A stretch of DNA of 64,000 nucleotides, taken from the NCBI GenBank assembly GCA_021776785.1, contig JAJFFF010000012.1, positions 1-64,000 of the forward strand. Direction: 5' to 3'. This DNA is from Planctomycetota bacterium (lineage in GTDB: Bacteria > Planctomycetota > PLA2). Made by a program: the position numbers and the translations under genes. Each line of letters starts with the position of its first letter. Position 1 is the first letter of the stretch. The notes under the pieces are model-generated. The model ran no database searches and was not told where the DNA came from. It worked only from the letters and a program-made list of their open reading frames with translations. Positions 1-9,010 of this stretch are shown piece by piece.

Positions 1-770
<770 letters not shown>

Positions 771-882
771 TTGTTCTGGCAAACGCCTCCCCCATCCGAA
801 GACAGAGCAGGCGGGTCAGTTTGTTTTTTTTTGCTGAGTCCCGCGACACAAGATCGCGGAAAACAGACAGAATTTTCAGGGC

Positions 883-932
883 GTTACGTCCGAAGACGTA
901 ACACCGATTATGGGACGTTGTGAGAACGTCCC
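883..932 (-). promoter_or_regulatory. two adjacent hairpins in the 16S leader
   Basis: Two perfect inverted repeats lie side by side: an 8-bp stem closing a CGAA/UUCG-type tetraloop (883-902) and an 8-bp stem GGGACGTT/AACGTCCC with a 5-nt loop (912-932). On the minus strand they lie in the rRNA leader between the promoter and the mature 16S. They may be processing or antitermination structures. The structure is seen directly; the role is inferred. Confidence 0.5.
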
Positions 933-963
933 AGTCGGCTCATCTAATTTAAGAGTCGTCTCT

Positions 964-977
964 AATTGTCAAAGATC
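964..977 (-). promoter_or_regulatory. boxA-like antitermination site of the rRNA leader
   Basis: The minus strand reads GATCTTTGACAATT, close to the boxA core (CTTTGACAA) found in many bacterial rRNA leaders, where NusB/NusE bind to prevent Rho termination. It lies about 200 nt upstream of the mature 16S end and downstream of the predicted promoter, which is the expected position. No boxB-type assignment was attempted. Confidence 0.55.
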
Positions 978-1182
978 ATTAGCGCTCTTCCGTCAACTCC
1001 GAATCCATCTTTCGATGCGTCCGTCATCAGCGGAGGGCAGACCTCTCGGCTCGCCCTATGGCGCAAGCGGATCAATGTACCGCTGCGCCCTAGGTCCGGC
1101 AAGCTTTCAAAGTCTAATTTTGTCGCTTTTCCTCAGGGTTTTTCGGCCGCTACGCGACCTCGTTCCCGCTGGGGAAGGCGCG

Positions 1183-1209
1183 ATTATAGCGACGGTCTTG
1201 AAACGTCAA
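1183..1209 (-). promoter_or_regulatory. predicted rRNA operon promoter
   Basis: On the minus strand TTGACG (1209-1204) is followed after 15 nt by a perfect TATAAT (1188-1183). The hexamers are near consensus although the spacer is 2 nt short of ideal. It would start a leader of about 400 nt ahead of the 16S gene. It overlaps the upstream region of the divergent nnrE gene. Confidence 0.6.
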
Positions 1210-1281
1210 TCTTTCAATCCAAAAACCTTCAAAAGTTCTTGGACGCTCTGGCCGAATCGCCCGCGCGCTAGAATCGGGGCC

Positions 1282-1935
1282 ATGGAAATCACGCGCAAGC
1301 AGGCCCGTTTGATCGACGAGGCGGCAATGCGTGATTTGGCCGTTCCGGGCCTCCTGCTCATGGAAAACGCCGCTTTTGGGATTTTTGACGCGATCCGAAG
1401 TCGCACCGCGGCGCGCACATTTTCGAAGGGTCCGGTCCTGTGCTTGGCCGGGCCGGGAAACAACGGCGGCGACGCCTTGGCGACTGCGCGCCTGCTCCAT
1501 AACGCGGGCTATGAAACGGCGATTTCGCAGCTAGGAACGCCGCCGGCCGAGAGCGACGCGGCCACGCAAGCCGCCATCATCGCGCGCCTGGCCCTGCCCA
1601 CCGCACCGATCGATTCCTGGAGCCGGTACCCCATCCTCGTCGACGGGCTTTTCGGGACGGGGCTCACGCGCCCTCTCACCGGCGCGTTTGCCGCTTCCGT
1701 GGCGGCGCTCCAGCAGGCCGGGGGCGCGATTGTGTCCATTGACATCCCATCTGGGCTCGATGCCGACACGGGCGCCGTTTTGGGCGTGGCGGTCCGCGCG
1801 GACCTCACGGTCACGATGGTGGCGCCCAAGGTCGGGTTTTGCCGCGGAGCCGGACCCGACCATGTCGGCGCCGTCCAAGTCGTAGGAATCGGAATCCCTC
1901 CAGCCTTTGTGCAAAGCGTGCTCGATCGCGCTTAG
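1282..1935 (+). CDS. nnrE: NAD(P)H-hydrate epimerase (YjeF N-terminal domain), stand-alone
   Basis: The 217-residue product has the YjeF_N fold signature: an N-terminal MEITRKQARLIDEAAM segment, then GPGNNGGDALATAR, the nucleotide-binding loop of this family, then VDGLFGTGL and SIDIPSGLDADTG. It interconverts the R and S epimers of damaged NAD(P)HX so that the partner dehydratase can repair them. The ADP/ATP-dependent dehydratase domain that is often fused is absent and no separate copy is in the window. The ORF track starts at 910, inside the 16S leader; the ATG at 1282 gives the normal family N terminus. A TAGAAT hexamer lies 7 nt upstream of this ATG. Confidence 0.9.
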   Translation: MEITRKQARLIDEAAMRDLAVPGLLLMENAAFGIFDAIRSRTAARTFSKGPVLCLAGPGNNGGDALATARLLHNAGYETAISQLGTPPAESDAATQAAIIARLALPTAPIDSWSRYPILVDGLFGTGLTRPLTGAFAASVAALQQAGGAIVSIDIPSGLDADTGAVLGVAVRADLTVTMVAPKVGFCRGAGPDHVGAVQVVGIGIPPAFVQSVLDRA

Positions 1936-2096
1936 GGGGCGGAGGCGACGAACCACTTCCTTTTGCGGCAAGCCTCAACGGGTGCGCGCGGGCCGCTGGG
2001 AGGCGACGCTCGGACGGCGACGCTCGGGGGACCTTCCCCCCTTCGATTCCCCATCTTCAATTCCCGGGGCCACAGGGGGGGCCCCGAGCCCCGGCG

Positions 2097-2147
2097 CCCC
2101 CGGGCTCCCGGGCTCCCGGGCCCCCGTGCTCCCGGGCTCCCGGGGGG
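2097..2147. repeat. short GC-only repeat of a GGGCTCCC-type unit
   Basis: Around five imperfect copies of an octamer GGGCTCCC/CCCGGGCT follow each other, giving a run of CCCGGG palindromes in the 267-nt gap between the convergent nnrE and L,D-transpeptidase genes. It is close to self-complementary and could act as a bidirectional terminator or be simple slippage DNA. The rest of the gap also holds two copies of GGCGACGCTCGG but no gene that I can support. Confidence 0.6.
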
Positions 2148-2202
2148 ATCGGAGGCCCGGGAGAGGATCTGTGGGACCTGAGGAGGCTGTTCGCTAGCGT
2201 GT

Positions 2203-3390
2203 TTAGCGGACGATAACGATTTCGGTGCGCGGGAGGAGCCAATCGAACAGCAGTTCGACGTCGCGGTTGAGCATGCGCACGCACCCCGACGACTCCTCAC
2301 GCCCAATCGATTCGGGGTTCGCGGTGCCGTGGATGCCAAAGCCGCGGAACTCGGCTGAGTTCTTAAAACCCATCCAGCGCGTGCCCAAGATGTTGTCCGG
2401 ATGGCCGTAGGGGATTTTCACGCCCGCTTTCGGATACCAGTCCGGGTTCTTGTTCATGGAACTGAGCTCAAACGTCGCTTCCGGTGTTCCGCCCGCCCGC
2501 CCGAGTCCCACCGGGAACGAGCGCAAGTAGTTGCCGTTTAGCAGCACGTAGAGGCGATATTCGCTTTTGACGACTCGCACGCTCAGACGCCCCTTGGGCA
2601 CTTTGATCGGCTCCTGGGCGCGCAGATCGCGTGGGCTCCGCATGCCGTTCACGGTGGCGATGAATCCCGGGCCCACCCACGACCCGCGCCCGCGAAACGT
2701 CTTCACGCAAAGCTTGGCCAAGGTGTCGCCACGGCGCGGGGTGTGCATGAAATCAATGCCCTCCACGTGCCGCGGCCCAAACACCAAGTCTTGGGCCAAT
2801 TGATCGAGGCGGTCGCGAAGCTCGGCGCGGTCCGCCTCATCCGCGTCCGCCAAAAACAGCGCGCGCGTCCAATCGTGCCAGGCGCTCTTGCCGGCGGTCA
2901 GACCGCGCTTGTTCCGGCCCTCTTCCTGATAGATCGCGTACGCGGCGCGCCCGCGATCGAAATGAACCCATCCGGCGGCCCGCGAGGTCGGGTGATCGTT
3001 CAGAATCTGCGCGGCGACCTTCGCGGCAGCTTTCTCATCGCCATGCTCGATCGCGGCGTGACGCGCGGCGTCGAGTTTTGCGGCGGCCGCGTTCACCTGG
3101 CGCTCACGGCGCTTGGCCGCGTCTACCTGGCGCTTGGCGTCGAACCGAAACGACCGCGTACCCGAGCTCGCGTCGTGCCCGGCGTGCCCGGCATCGGCGG
3201 CATCGGCGCTCGCATTCGCGCCGCCGACCGAGTGGGGATCGCCACCGGTGTCGCTACCGTCGGCGCCGTCGACATGCAGTCCCCGCGGCGGTTCCTTGAT
3301 TGCGGAATCGTCGCCGTCACTGCCAAACCAGGTCGAATATAGAAAATAGCCCGCGCCTATGACGAGCAATGTGGAGACCCAGGACTTCAT
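2203..3390 (-). CDS. L,D-transpeptidase with LysM-like region and YkuD catalytic domain
   Basis: The 395-residue protein begins with a short hydrophobic anchor (about residues 5-20), then a long charged, helical linker, a LysM-like segment around residues 215-255 (HTPRRGDTLAKLCVKTF...), and a C-terminal YkuD domain ending in FGIHGTANPESIGREESSGCVRM. The H-G-T and S-S-G-C-V-R-M motifs hold the catalytic His and Cys. Such enzymes make 3-3 peptidoglycan cross-links or attach proteins to peptidoglycan in the periplasm. A GGGAGG ribosome site precedes the ATG. It is monocistronic, bounded by a strong terminator of the pheST operon upstream. Confidence 0.9.
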   Translation of the reverse strand: MKSWVSTLLVIGAGYFLYSTWFGSDGDDSAIKEPPRGLHVDGADGSDTGGDPHSVGGANASADAADAGHAGHDASSGTRSFRFDAKRQVDAAKRRERQVNAAAAKLDAARHAAIEHGDEKAAAKVAAQILNDHPTSRAAGWVHFDRGRAAYAIYQEEGRNKRGLTAGKSAWHDWTRALFLADADEADRAELRDRLDQLAQDLVFGPRHVEGIDFMHTPRRGDTLAKLCVKTFRGRGSWVGPGFIATVNGMRSPRDLRAQEPIKVPKGRLSVRVVKSEYRLYVLLNGNYLRSFPVGLGRAGGTPEATFELSSMNKNPDWYPKAGVKIPYGHPDNILGTRWMGFKNSAEFRGFGIHGTANPESIGREESSGCVRMLNRDVELLFDWLLPRTEIVIVR

Positions 3391-3523
3391 GGTCCCTCCC
3401 AGTTAGGAAGGGTACGGTTGGCGGCGGACAGGATCAGTGTATGCGTGCGTTCGAACTTAGCGAGCGCCAAGTTTCAGCGACAAAACTAACGACGCGGTAA
3501 GTCGTTCGCGCGCGCGTCTGCAC

Positions 3524-3563
3524 AAAAAAAAACACCGCGCTCGCTGGAATCCAACGAGCACGG
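3524..3563 (-). terminator. rho-independent terminator of the pheS-pheT transcript
   Basis: On the minus strand a 13-bp stem (CCGTGCTCGTTGG / CCAGCGAGCGCGG, two G-U pairs, 3-nt loop ATT) is followed by TGTTTTTTTTT. This is a textbook intrinsic terminator about 260 nt past the pheT stop codon. Confidence 0.9.
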
Positions 3564-3823
3564 CGGCAACAGCATCCACCAGCGCCGTGTGGGACTAAGT
3601 GGTTGATCCCGAAACAAAAAAAGTGGGCGCCGCGCGGCCAAGGTTCACCGTCCCCGCCTCAACAAGGCTTGGCGGCGCAAGACCGACGGTAGGCTCCCGT
3701 TTCGAGAAAGTATCGGATCACCGAACTGTGATGCCCATCACGAACGTAGCAGACGCATCGTTTGCCATCTTACTCCTTCGGTCACATCGAGGACTATCCT
3801 GGAGTGGAGACGAACTTGTTCGG
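3564..3823 (-). other. 260-nt pheT trailer with a possible 16-codon ORF
   Basis: Between the pheT stop and the terminator there is no recognisable gene. The minus strand has AAGGAG, 4 nt, then ATG opening a 16-codon frame (3768-3718, MANDASATFVMGITVR). The ribosome site is good but the ORF is too short to judge. A second T-run (TTTTTTTG) lies near 3610-3620 without a convincing hairpin. Confidence 0.3.
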
Positions 3824-6187
3824 CTACGACCGCAACTGCCAACCGCGTTTTTTGACCAGCGCGTCAACGGACGCGCGCAGTCGCTCGACGTCGGCGGTAT
3901 CCAACGTCTTGTCCATGGCGCCGAACTCGATCGCGTAGGCGAGACTGCGTTTGCCCTCGGGCACATTCTTGCCGACGTATTCATCGAAGAGTGCAACCGA
4001 TCGCACCAACTTGCTGTCTGCCTTGCGCAGCGCTGAGGCGACTTCGCTGGACGGCGTTTTGCGATCGACCAACATGGACACGTCGTAGCGCACGCCGGGG
4101 AAACGCGAAATGGACGCCATCTTGGACTCTTTGCCCTGGGCGGCGTAGCACGCGGTCAAGTTCAGGTCGGCCAGCGCGGCGCGCCCCTCAATGTCGAACG
4201 CGCGCGCGATCTTTGGGTGAATCTCACCGACCCATCCAAAGTCCATCTTGCCGCGGCCCAGGCGAGCACAGCGGCCCGGGTGAAGGTACGCGGGCCCCTC
4301 CTGCTGGGTGAGACGCGCTCCCTTGAGACGCAGACGCTCCACGAGCGTTTCGACGGCGCCTTTCGCGCACAACGCGGGCACACCGTCGGGCGCCGCCATC
4401 ACGAGCACGAGACGCTCGGTTTCCTCCGGCAGCTGGCCCGCGCGCTCCGCGAAGACCGGCGCGATCATGTAGAGCGCGATCTCGGCGCGGTACTTTTGGT
4501 TTTGCGCAAGGACTGTGAGCGCCTTCGGCACCAAGCTCGTGGCCATGAGGTCCAACCCGGGCTGCTCGGCATTGGCCAGACGCAACGAGCCCGGCTCGAC
4601 GCCGGCGCGCGCGCACTCGTCGGCGGTCGTGAACGGGTAGCCGAAGAACTCGCTGTAGCCGTGCTCGTCCGAGAGCGCCGCACGCACCACCGCACGCGCG
4701 CGCCGCGCCGGCTCTTCGGGAACCGGTTCGAGCGCGCCACGAAGCGGCTCCGCCGGAATCTGCGCGTAGCCGTAGATCCGCCCGACCTCCTCGACCAAGT
4801 CTTCGGGAATCGAAACGTCGCGTCCGGCGCGCCACGAAGGAACGCGCACGCGACGATCGGAGCCGTTTTCCTCGATGACGAATCCGAGACGCTCCAAGAT
4901 CTTGTCGATCTGTTGCGCGGTGAGTTCGATGCCCAACCGATGCGCCACAAACCCGGCGGGAAGGTCGATGACGCGGGCCGGTTCCATCGGCTCCGCCACG
5001 TCGCACGGCCCGCCCAGCGCATGCGCGTCGGGGCAGAGTTGTTTCAAGAGCTCAAAGAAACGCCGCGCCGCCACCGGCACGTTCGCCGCGTCGAGACCTT
5101 TCTCAAATCGCGCAGACGAGTCTGTGCGCAGCCCCAACGCCTGTGCGGTCCCGCGCACCGAGGTCATTTCGAAGTTCGCGACTTCCAAAATAATCTCGGT
5201 CGTGTCCTCGCGCACATCGGAGTTGTCGAGCCCCATGACGCCGGCGATGGCGACGACCCGTTCGCTGTCGGCAATGACGCACGCGCCCTCGGGCAGCTCG
5301 CGCGCGACGCCGTCGAGCGTCGTGACGGCTTCGTCCTTCCGCGCGCGCCGGACAACAATCTTGCCACCGGCGATCTGGCGTCGATCGAACGCATGGATCG
5401 GTTGGCCGCATTCCAGCTGAATGTAGTTCGTCAGGTCCACGATGTTGTTAATCGAACGCTGCCCGGCCTGCTCGAGGCGCAAGCGCATCCAATCCGGCGT
5501 CGGCCCGACGGCGACGCCACCGATTGCCCATCCGACATACCGCGAACAAAGGTCGGGGCACGCCACCGCGACGGCGACCTGCGGCGCATCCGGCGGCAGT
5601 TCTGCACCGCACGCCAACGGCTTGAGCGGGCGATCCAAAATCGCCGCGAACTCACGCGCCGCTCCATAGTGGCCCCACAGGTCGGGACGCGTGGTGATCG
5701 CCGTGTTGTCCACATCGATCACCGCGCCGCCCGGCAAAAACTCGACGGCGGGCGTGCCCGCCGCGATGACGTCATCGAGCACCAAGATGCCCTCGTGCTC
5801 CTCGCTCAACCCGAGTTCACGCTCGCTCAACACCATGCCCGCGCTTTCCACGCCGCGAATCTTGCGGCGCGTCAACACAAGGCCGTCCGGCAGTGTGGTT
5901 CCTTCCGGCGCGAAGCAAATCGTCTGCCCCACGTCGACGTTGGGCGCGCCGCACACGACTTCGTGCTCGCGCGCGCCGTCGTTGACGGTGACCAAGCGCA
6001 GTTTGTCGGCATCGGGATGCGGACGAAGCCCGAGCACCTTGCCGGCGACGACGCCTAACCACCCTCCGCCGGGCTCGGAGACGGTATCCACCTCCGCCAC
6101 ATGCAGCGTGAACAACTCACCCAGCTGCGCGGGATCGATGCCGCCTAAATCAACGAACTCCTGGAGCCATTCGACGCTCAACAACAT
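3824..6187 (-). CDS. pheT: phenylalanine-tRNA ligase beta subunit
   Basis: This is the large subunit of the (alpha-beta)2 enzyme that charges tRNA-Phe. At 787 residues it is the normal bacterial length. Visible domains are an N-terminal tRNA-binding (OB) domain after MLLSVEWLQEFVDL (GKVLGLRPHPDADKLRLVTV...), the B3/B4 editing region (QLECGQPIHAFDRRQI), the B5 domain, a catalytic-like core and a C-terminal anticodon-binding ferredoxin-like domain (SRFPGVRYDVSMLVD). The ATG overlaps the pheS stop by one base (TAATG), indicating translational coupling that keeps subunits balanced. Confidence 0.97.
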   Translation of the reverse strand: MLLSVEWLQEFVDLGGIDPAQLGELFTLHVAEVDTVSEPGGGWLGVVAGKVLGLRPHPDADKLRLVTVNDGAREHEVVCGAPNVDVGQTICFAPEGTTLPDGLVLTRRKIRGVESAGMVLSERELGLSEEHEGILVLDDVIAAGTPAVEFLPGGAVIDVDNTAITTRPDLWGHYGAAREFAAILDRPLKPLACGAELPPDAPQVAVAVACPDLCSRYVGWAIGGVAVGPTPDWMRLRLEQAGQRSINNIVDLTNYIQLECGQPIHAFDRRQIAGGKIVVRRARKDEAVTTLDGVARELPEGACVIADSERVVAIAGVMGLDNSDVREDTTEIILEVANFEMTSVRGTAQALGLRTDSSARFEKGLDAANVPVAARRFFELLKQLCPDAHALGGPCDVAEPMEPARVIDLPAGFVAHRLGIELTAQQIDKILERLGFVIEENGSDRRVRVPSWRAGRDVSIPEDLVEEVGRIYGYAQIPAEPLRGALEPVPEEPARRARAVVRAALSDEHGYSEFFGYPFTTADECARAGVEPGSLRLANAEQPGLDLMATSLVPKALTVLAQNQKYRAEIALYMIAPVFAERAGQLPEETERLVLVMAAPDGVPALCAKGAVETLVERLRLKGARLTQQEGPAYLHPGRCARLGRGKMDFGWVGEIHPKIARAFDIEGRAALADLNLTACYAAQGKESKMASISRFPGVRYDVSMLVDRKTPSSEVASALRKADSKLVRSVALFDEYVGKNVPEGKRSLAYAIEFGAMDKTLDTADVERLRASVDALVKKRGWQLRS

Positions 6188-7164
6188 TAAAACTGCTCCA
6201 GAAAACGAAGATCGCCGCTGTTCATCCAGCGAATGTCATCAATCCCCCAACGCATCAGCGCGAGCCGGTCGATACCCAAACCGAACGCAAAACCGGTGTA
6301 CTCCTCGGGATCGATGCCGCCGGCGCGCAACACATGCGGATGCACCATCCCCATGCCGCAAAGCTCCATCCAGGAGCCATCGCGCAAGATGTCGCACTCA
6401 AACGACGGTTCGGTGAACGGGAAAAAGCCCGGGCGAAATCGAGTCGTCACGTCCTCGTTCAAGATCTCGCTCAAAATCGCGTTGATCGAATGAAAGAGGT
6501 GCCCCGGCGTGATGTGCTTGTCGATCACCAGCCCTTCGAGCTGGTTAAACACCGCCTCGTGGGTCGCATCGACGGCCTCGTTGCGAAACACGCGGCCCGG
6601 GAAAATCGCGCGCAACGGTGCGCCGAACCGACGCATCGCACGGATCTGCACCGGTGACGTGTGCGTGCGCAAAACGTTGCCGTCCGAGAGCCAAAACGTG
6701 TCCCACGAGTCGCGCGCCGGATGGCTCTCGGGAATGTTGAGCCCGTCGAAGTTGTGAAATTCGTCTTCGACCCACGGCCCCTCGACGACGCGGTAGCCCA
6801 TGCCCCGAAACAGGTGGTCGAGCTCCCCTTCCAAGATGGTGATCGGGTGCCGGTGGCCCTGCAGGCGCGGCGGCGGCGGCAGGGAAAGATCAAACCACTC
6901 CGTGTCCGCGATCGCCGATTCTTTCTCCGAGCGCAGCGCCGCGGCGCGTTCGTCGAGCGCCTGCTCGACCGATTGCTTCGCGCGGTTCACCGCGGCGCCG
7001 GCCGGCGCCCGTTCTTCCTTCGGAAGCTGCCCCAAGCCGCGCAGCAATGCCGTCAACGGACTCTTGCGCCCGAGATAGCGGACGCGCAACTGCTGCAGCT
7101 CGTCTTCGTTGCTCGCGACTTCGATCGCGCGCAACGCTTCGTCCAAGATGGCATCGCTTTGCAT
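6187..7164 (-). CDS. pheS: phenylalanine-tRNA ligase alpha subunit
   Basis: The 325-residue catalytic subunit has an N-terminal coiled-coil tRNA arm, then the class II aaRS core. Motifs include HPITILEGELDHLFRGMGY, the DSWDTFWL region, and motif 2 FPGRVFRNEAVDATHEAVFNQLEG; the C terminus has the motif 3 GLGIDRLALMRWGI. It follows rplT, but a rho-independent hairpin occupies the 57-nt gap and its U-run ends just before the start codon, leaving no Shine-Dalgarno site, which suggests attenuation. The stop codon overlaps the pheT ATG. Confidence 0.97.
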   Translation of the reverse strand: MQSDAILDEALRAIEVASNEDELQQLRVRYLGRKSPLTALLRGLGQLPKEERAPAGAAVNRAKQSVEQALDERAAALRSEKESAIADTEWFDLSLPPPPRLQGHRHPITILEGELDHLFRGMGYRVVEGPWVEDEFHNFDGLNIPESHPARDSWDTFWLSDGNVLRTHTSPVQIRAMRRFGAPLRAIFPGRVFRNEAVDATHEAVFNQLEGLVIDKHITPGHLFHSINAILSEILNEDVTTRFRPGFFPFTEPSFECDILRDGSWMELCGMGMVHPHVLRAGGIDPEEYTGFAFGLGIDRLALMRWGIDDIRWMNSGDLRFLEQF

Positions 7165-7169
7165 TTACG

Positions 7170-7197
7170 AAAAAGGGGCCACCTGCCGGCGGCCCCT
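7170..7197 (-). terminator. hairpin plus U-run between rplT and pheS (attenuator candidate)
   Basis: The minus strand reads AGGGGCCGCC-GGCA-GGTGGCCCCTTTTTCG, a strong GC stem with a run of five T residues. The T-run is only 5 nt from the pheS ATG. Transcription into pheST therefore needs read-through. pheST attenuation by terminator control is known in enterobacteria; no pheM-like leader peptide was identified here. Confidence 0.75.
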
Positions 7198-7222
7198 CTC
7201 CTTAGTGGTTGTCCCGATGGAG

Positions 7223-7573
7223 TTAGAGAGCCGCTTTGGCCATCTCCACAAATCGATCGAACGCTGCTTCGTCGTGATACGCGATCGAAGCGAGTTGCTT
7301 GCGATCGACGGTCACGCCGGCCTTTTTCAGGCCGTTGATGAAGAGCGAGTAGCGCAACCCACGCTGACGGGACGCCGCGTTGAGACGCGTAATCCAGAGC
7401 GACTTGAGTTGACGCTTGCGAAGGCGGCGCCCGATGTAGGCCTGCGCGCCAGCGCGAATGATCGCTTCTTTGGCGAGCTTGATCCGACGGCGACGTGCAC
7501 CCCGGTAGCCCTTGACCTGCTTGAGAATCCGCTTGAGGCGACGGTTTTTCGCCACGCCCGGTTTAATGCGCAT
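7223..7573 (-). CDS. rplT: 50S ribosomal protein L20
   Basis: The 116-residue basic protein matches L20 throughout ([45 protein letters not shown]). L20 binds 23S rRNA early in 50S assembly and in several bacteria represses its own operon. It follows rpmI by 4 nt, as in most bacteria. No L20-binding leader was identified; infC, usually directly upstream of rpmI, is displaced 3 kb away. Confidence 0.97.
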   Translation of the reverse strand: MRIKPGVAKNRRLKRILKQVKGYRGARRRRIKLAKEAIIRAGAQAYIGRRLRKRQLKSLWITRLNAASRQRGLRYSLFINGLKKAGVTVDRKQLASIAYHDEAAFDRFVEMAKAAL

Positions 7574-7577
7574 GGAT

Positions 7578-7775
7578 CTAGCCTTCCCCCAACAGACGCA
7601 GGTACGTCTTGGTTTCCGCCCGGCTCACGAGGCCCGGGCGGCGCAAGTTGCGCTTGCGCTTAGTGGACCGACCGGCCAATAAGTGACGACGGTTGGTCTT
7701 GTAACGGCGCACTTTGCGGCCTTTGGTGACCTTAAAGCGCTTCCGTACGGATCGATTAGTTTTCTGCTTCGGCAT
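7578..7775 (-). CDS. rpmI: 50S ribosomal protein L35
   Basis: The 65-residue protein [17 protein letters not shown]... is a typical L35. The ORF track begins three codons upstream at a GTG (7784), but that GTG is itself part of the GGTGAG ribosome site; the ATG at 7775 has the right spacing and gives the family N terminus. It is the first gene of the rpmI-rplT-(pheST) unit here and has its own promoter because infC is not adjacent. Confidence 0.95.
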   Translation of the reverse strand: MPKQKTNRSVRKRFKVTKGRKVRRYKTNRRHLLAGRSTKRKRNLRRPGLVSRAETKTYLRLLGEG

Positions 7776-7806
7776 GACACTCACCGCCGTCGGCGGGAAG
7801 CCCGTT

Positions 7807-7834
7807 AGAATAGCGGCCTTTCCAGGCTTGGCAA
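7807..7834 (-). promoter_or_regulatory. predicted promoter of rpmI-rplT-pheST
   Basis: The minus strand has TTGCCA (7834-7829), a 16-nt spacer and TATTCT (7812-7807). Start of transcription is expected near 7800, giving a leader of about 25 nt that carries the GGTGAG site of rpmI. The promoter lies exactly at the point where the ancestral infC-rpmI link is broken. Confidence 0.65.
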
Positions 7835-7955
7835 GACCTCAACTCGGTCTTTTCCGCCAGACCGGGGCCGGAGCCCGTCGCGACCCGAATGGGCGGTGGG
7901 CCGCCCGATTCCCCACATCGTTTCCCCGAGCGGATCAGTTGTATACCCTATCGCC

Positions 7956-8960
7956 ATGCCCGCCGAGCAGCGAATCATCGGGGGAGGGCTGCTACTCACT
8001 GGCGTGGCGGTCGTCCTCATCCTTCTCTACTTCTTTGCCTTTGGAGGCGCGAGCGCCAAGGATGCGTACGACACGCTCGTAAGCGACATCCATCCCGCCT
8101 ACCAAAAGGCCCGCGAACAGCGCGATTACCTCACGCAGCGCCGCCAAGCGAGCGCCGCGATCGACCTGCTCAAGGATGCGGGCGAAACCGCCGTACTCAA
8201 GCACCTCGCCGCCGACGCCTCGTCCGGCGACAAAATGGCGCAGACCCTGCAGGCGCTCATCAAAGACGACGTGTTCAAGAACAACGCGGACGGAAAGTAC
8301 AAGTTTAACGATGCGTGGTTCACAGACACCGAGCACCGTGCGCTGTCGGGCTTAGACGCCGCGATCAGCGAGCTCAAGGAACTTCGCACGATTCGCATCA
8401 CCGCACGGGAGACAGCCGACGCAATTGCAGCCATCGGCGTGGGCTCCGGGATGACCATTGAGCTTCCCCCCGCCAAAACAAACGGCGGCGTCGGACCGAC
8501 CGCGACCTTGGACGCGGAAGCGTATCGTGTGTTCAGCGTTTCCACCGACGCCATCAAGGCGGCGCTGGATACGCCTGTGCCGCCTGCGGGGCGCGCGAAG
8601 ACCGCGCGGATCCGCTGGAACAAGTCGCGTGCGGCGTCCAGTCTCGGCAAGGATGTCGCCGCGCTGCCAGAGCGCGCCGACGCGCTCTCCTCGGCCGCAG
8701 CATCGATTCAGGCGTACGGACAGACGTTGCGGTCCCAAACGGCGACCGCGACGGCCGTCGCCGCGTTGCTCAAGACCGGCCTGAGCCATGCGGCCGCCGG
8801 ATTGAGCCCCGAAGCACGGAGAGCATTCGACGCGGGGCGCGACACGCTCGACTCGATCGTGAAGTTGGCGGATTACGCGCGCGGACAGGCAGCGCTCGTC
8901 AAGACGCACCGCACCGTCCGTGACCTCGGTCGTTTGCTCGGTCAGTCGTTTAAAGAGTAA
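7956..8960 (+). CDS. membrane-anchored helical protein of unknown function
   Basis: The 334-residue product has a short N-terminal tail, one strong transmembrane helix (about residues 8-30, IIGGGLLLTGVAVVLILLYFF) and a long, mostly alpha-helical, Ala/Asp/Lys-rich exported or cytoplasmic part without motifs that I recognise. The ATG at 7956 is chosen because the upstream extension in the ORF track is not membrane-protein-like and because a TATACC hexamer lies only 8 nt before this ATG. It is followed after 50 nt by the sigma-factor fusion gene, so the two may work together. With that gene it separates rpmI from infC. Confidence 0.75.
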   Translation: MPAEQRIIGGGLLLTGVAVVLILLYFFAFGGASAKDAYDTLVSDIHPAYQKAREQRDYLTQRRQASAAIDLLKDAGETAVLKHLAADASSGDKMAQTLQALIKDDVFKNNADGKYKFNDAWFTDTEHRALSGLDAAISELKELRTIRITARETADAIAAIGVGSGMTIELPPAKTNGGVGPTATLDAEAYRVFSVSTDAIKAALDTPVPPAGRAKTARIRWNKSRAASSLGKDVAALPERADALSSAAASIQAYGQTLRSQTATATAVAALLKTGLSHAAAGLSPEARRAFDAGRDTLDSIVKLADYARGQAALVKTHRTVRDLGRLLGQSFKE

Positions 8961-9010
8961 ACGCTTTTTTGGGGCGCCCGTTGAAGTCTGCCGGACGGGC
9001 ACGGCAACGT

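Noticed and set aside
3718-3768. tmRNA tag ORF (GCAAACGAT start)
   Set aside because: The peptide does not end in ALAA, and no tRNA-Ala-like ends are found around it.
4217-6058. 613-aa plus-strand ORF
   Set aside because: Antisense shadow of pheT; Arg/His-rich composition without domains.
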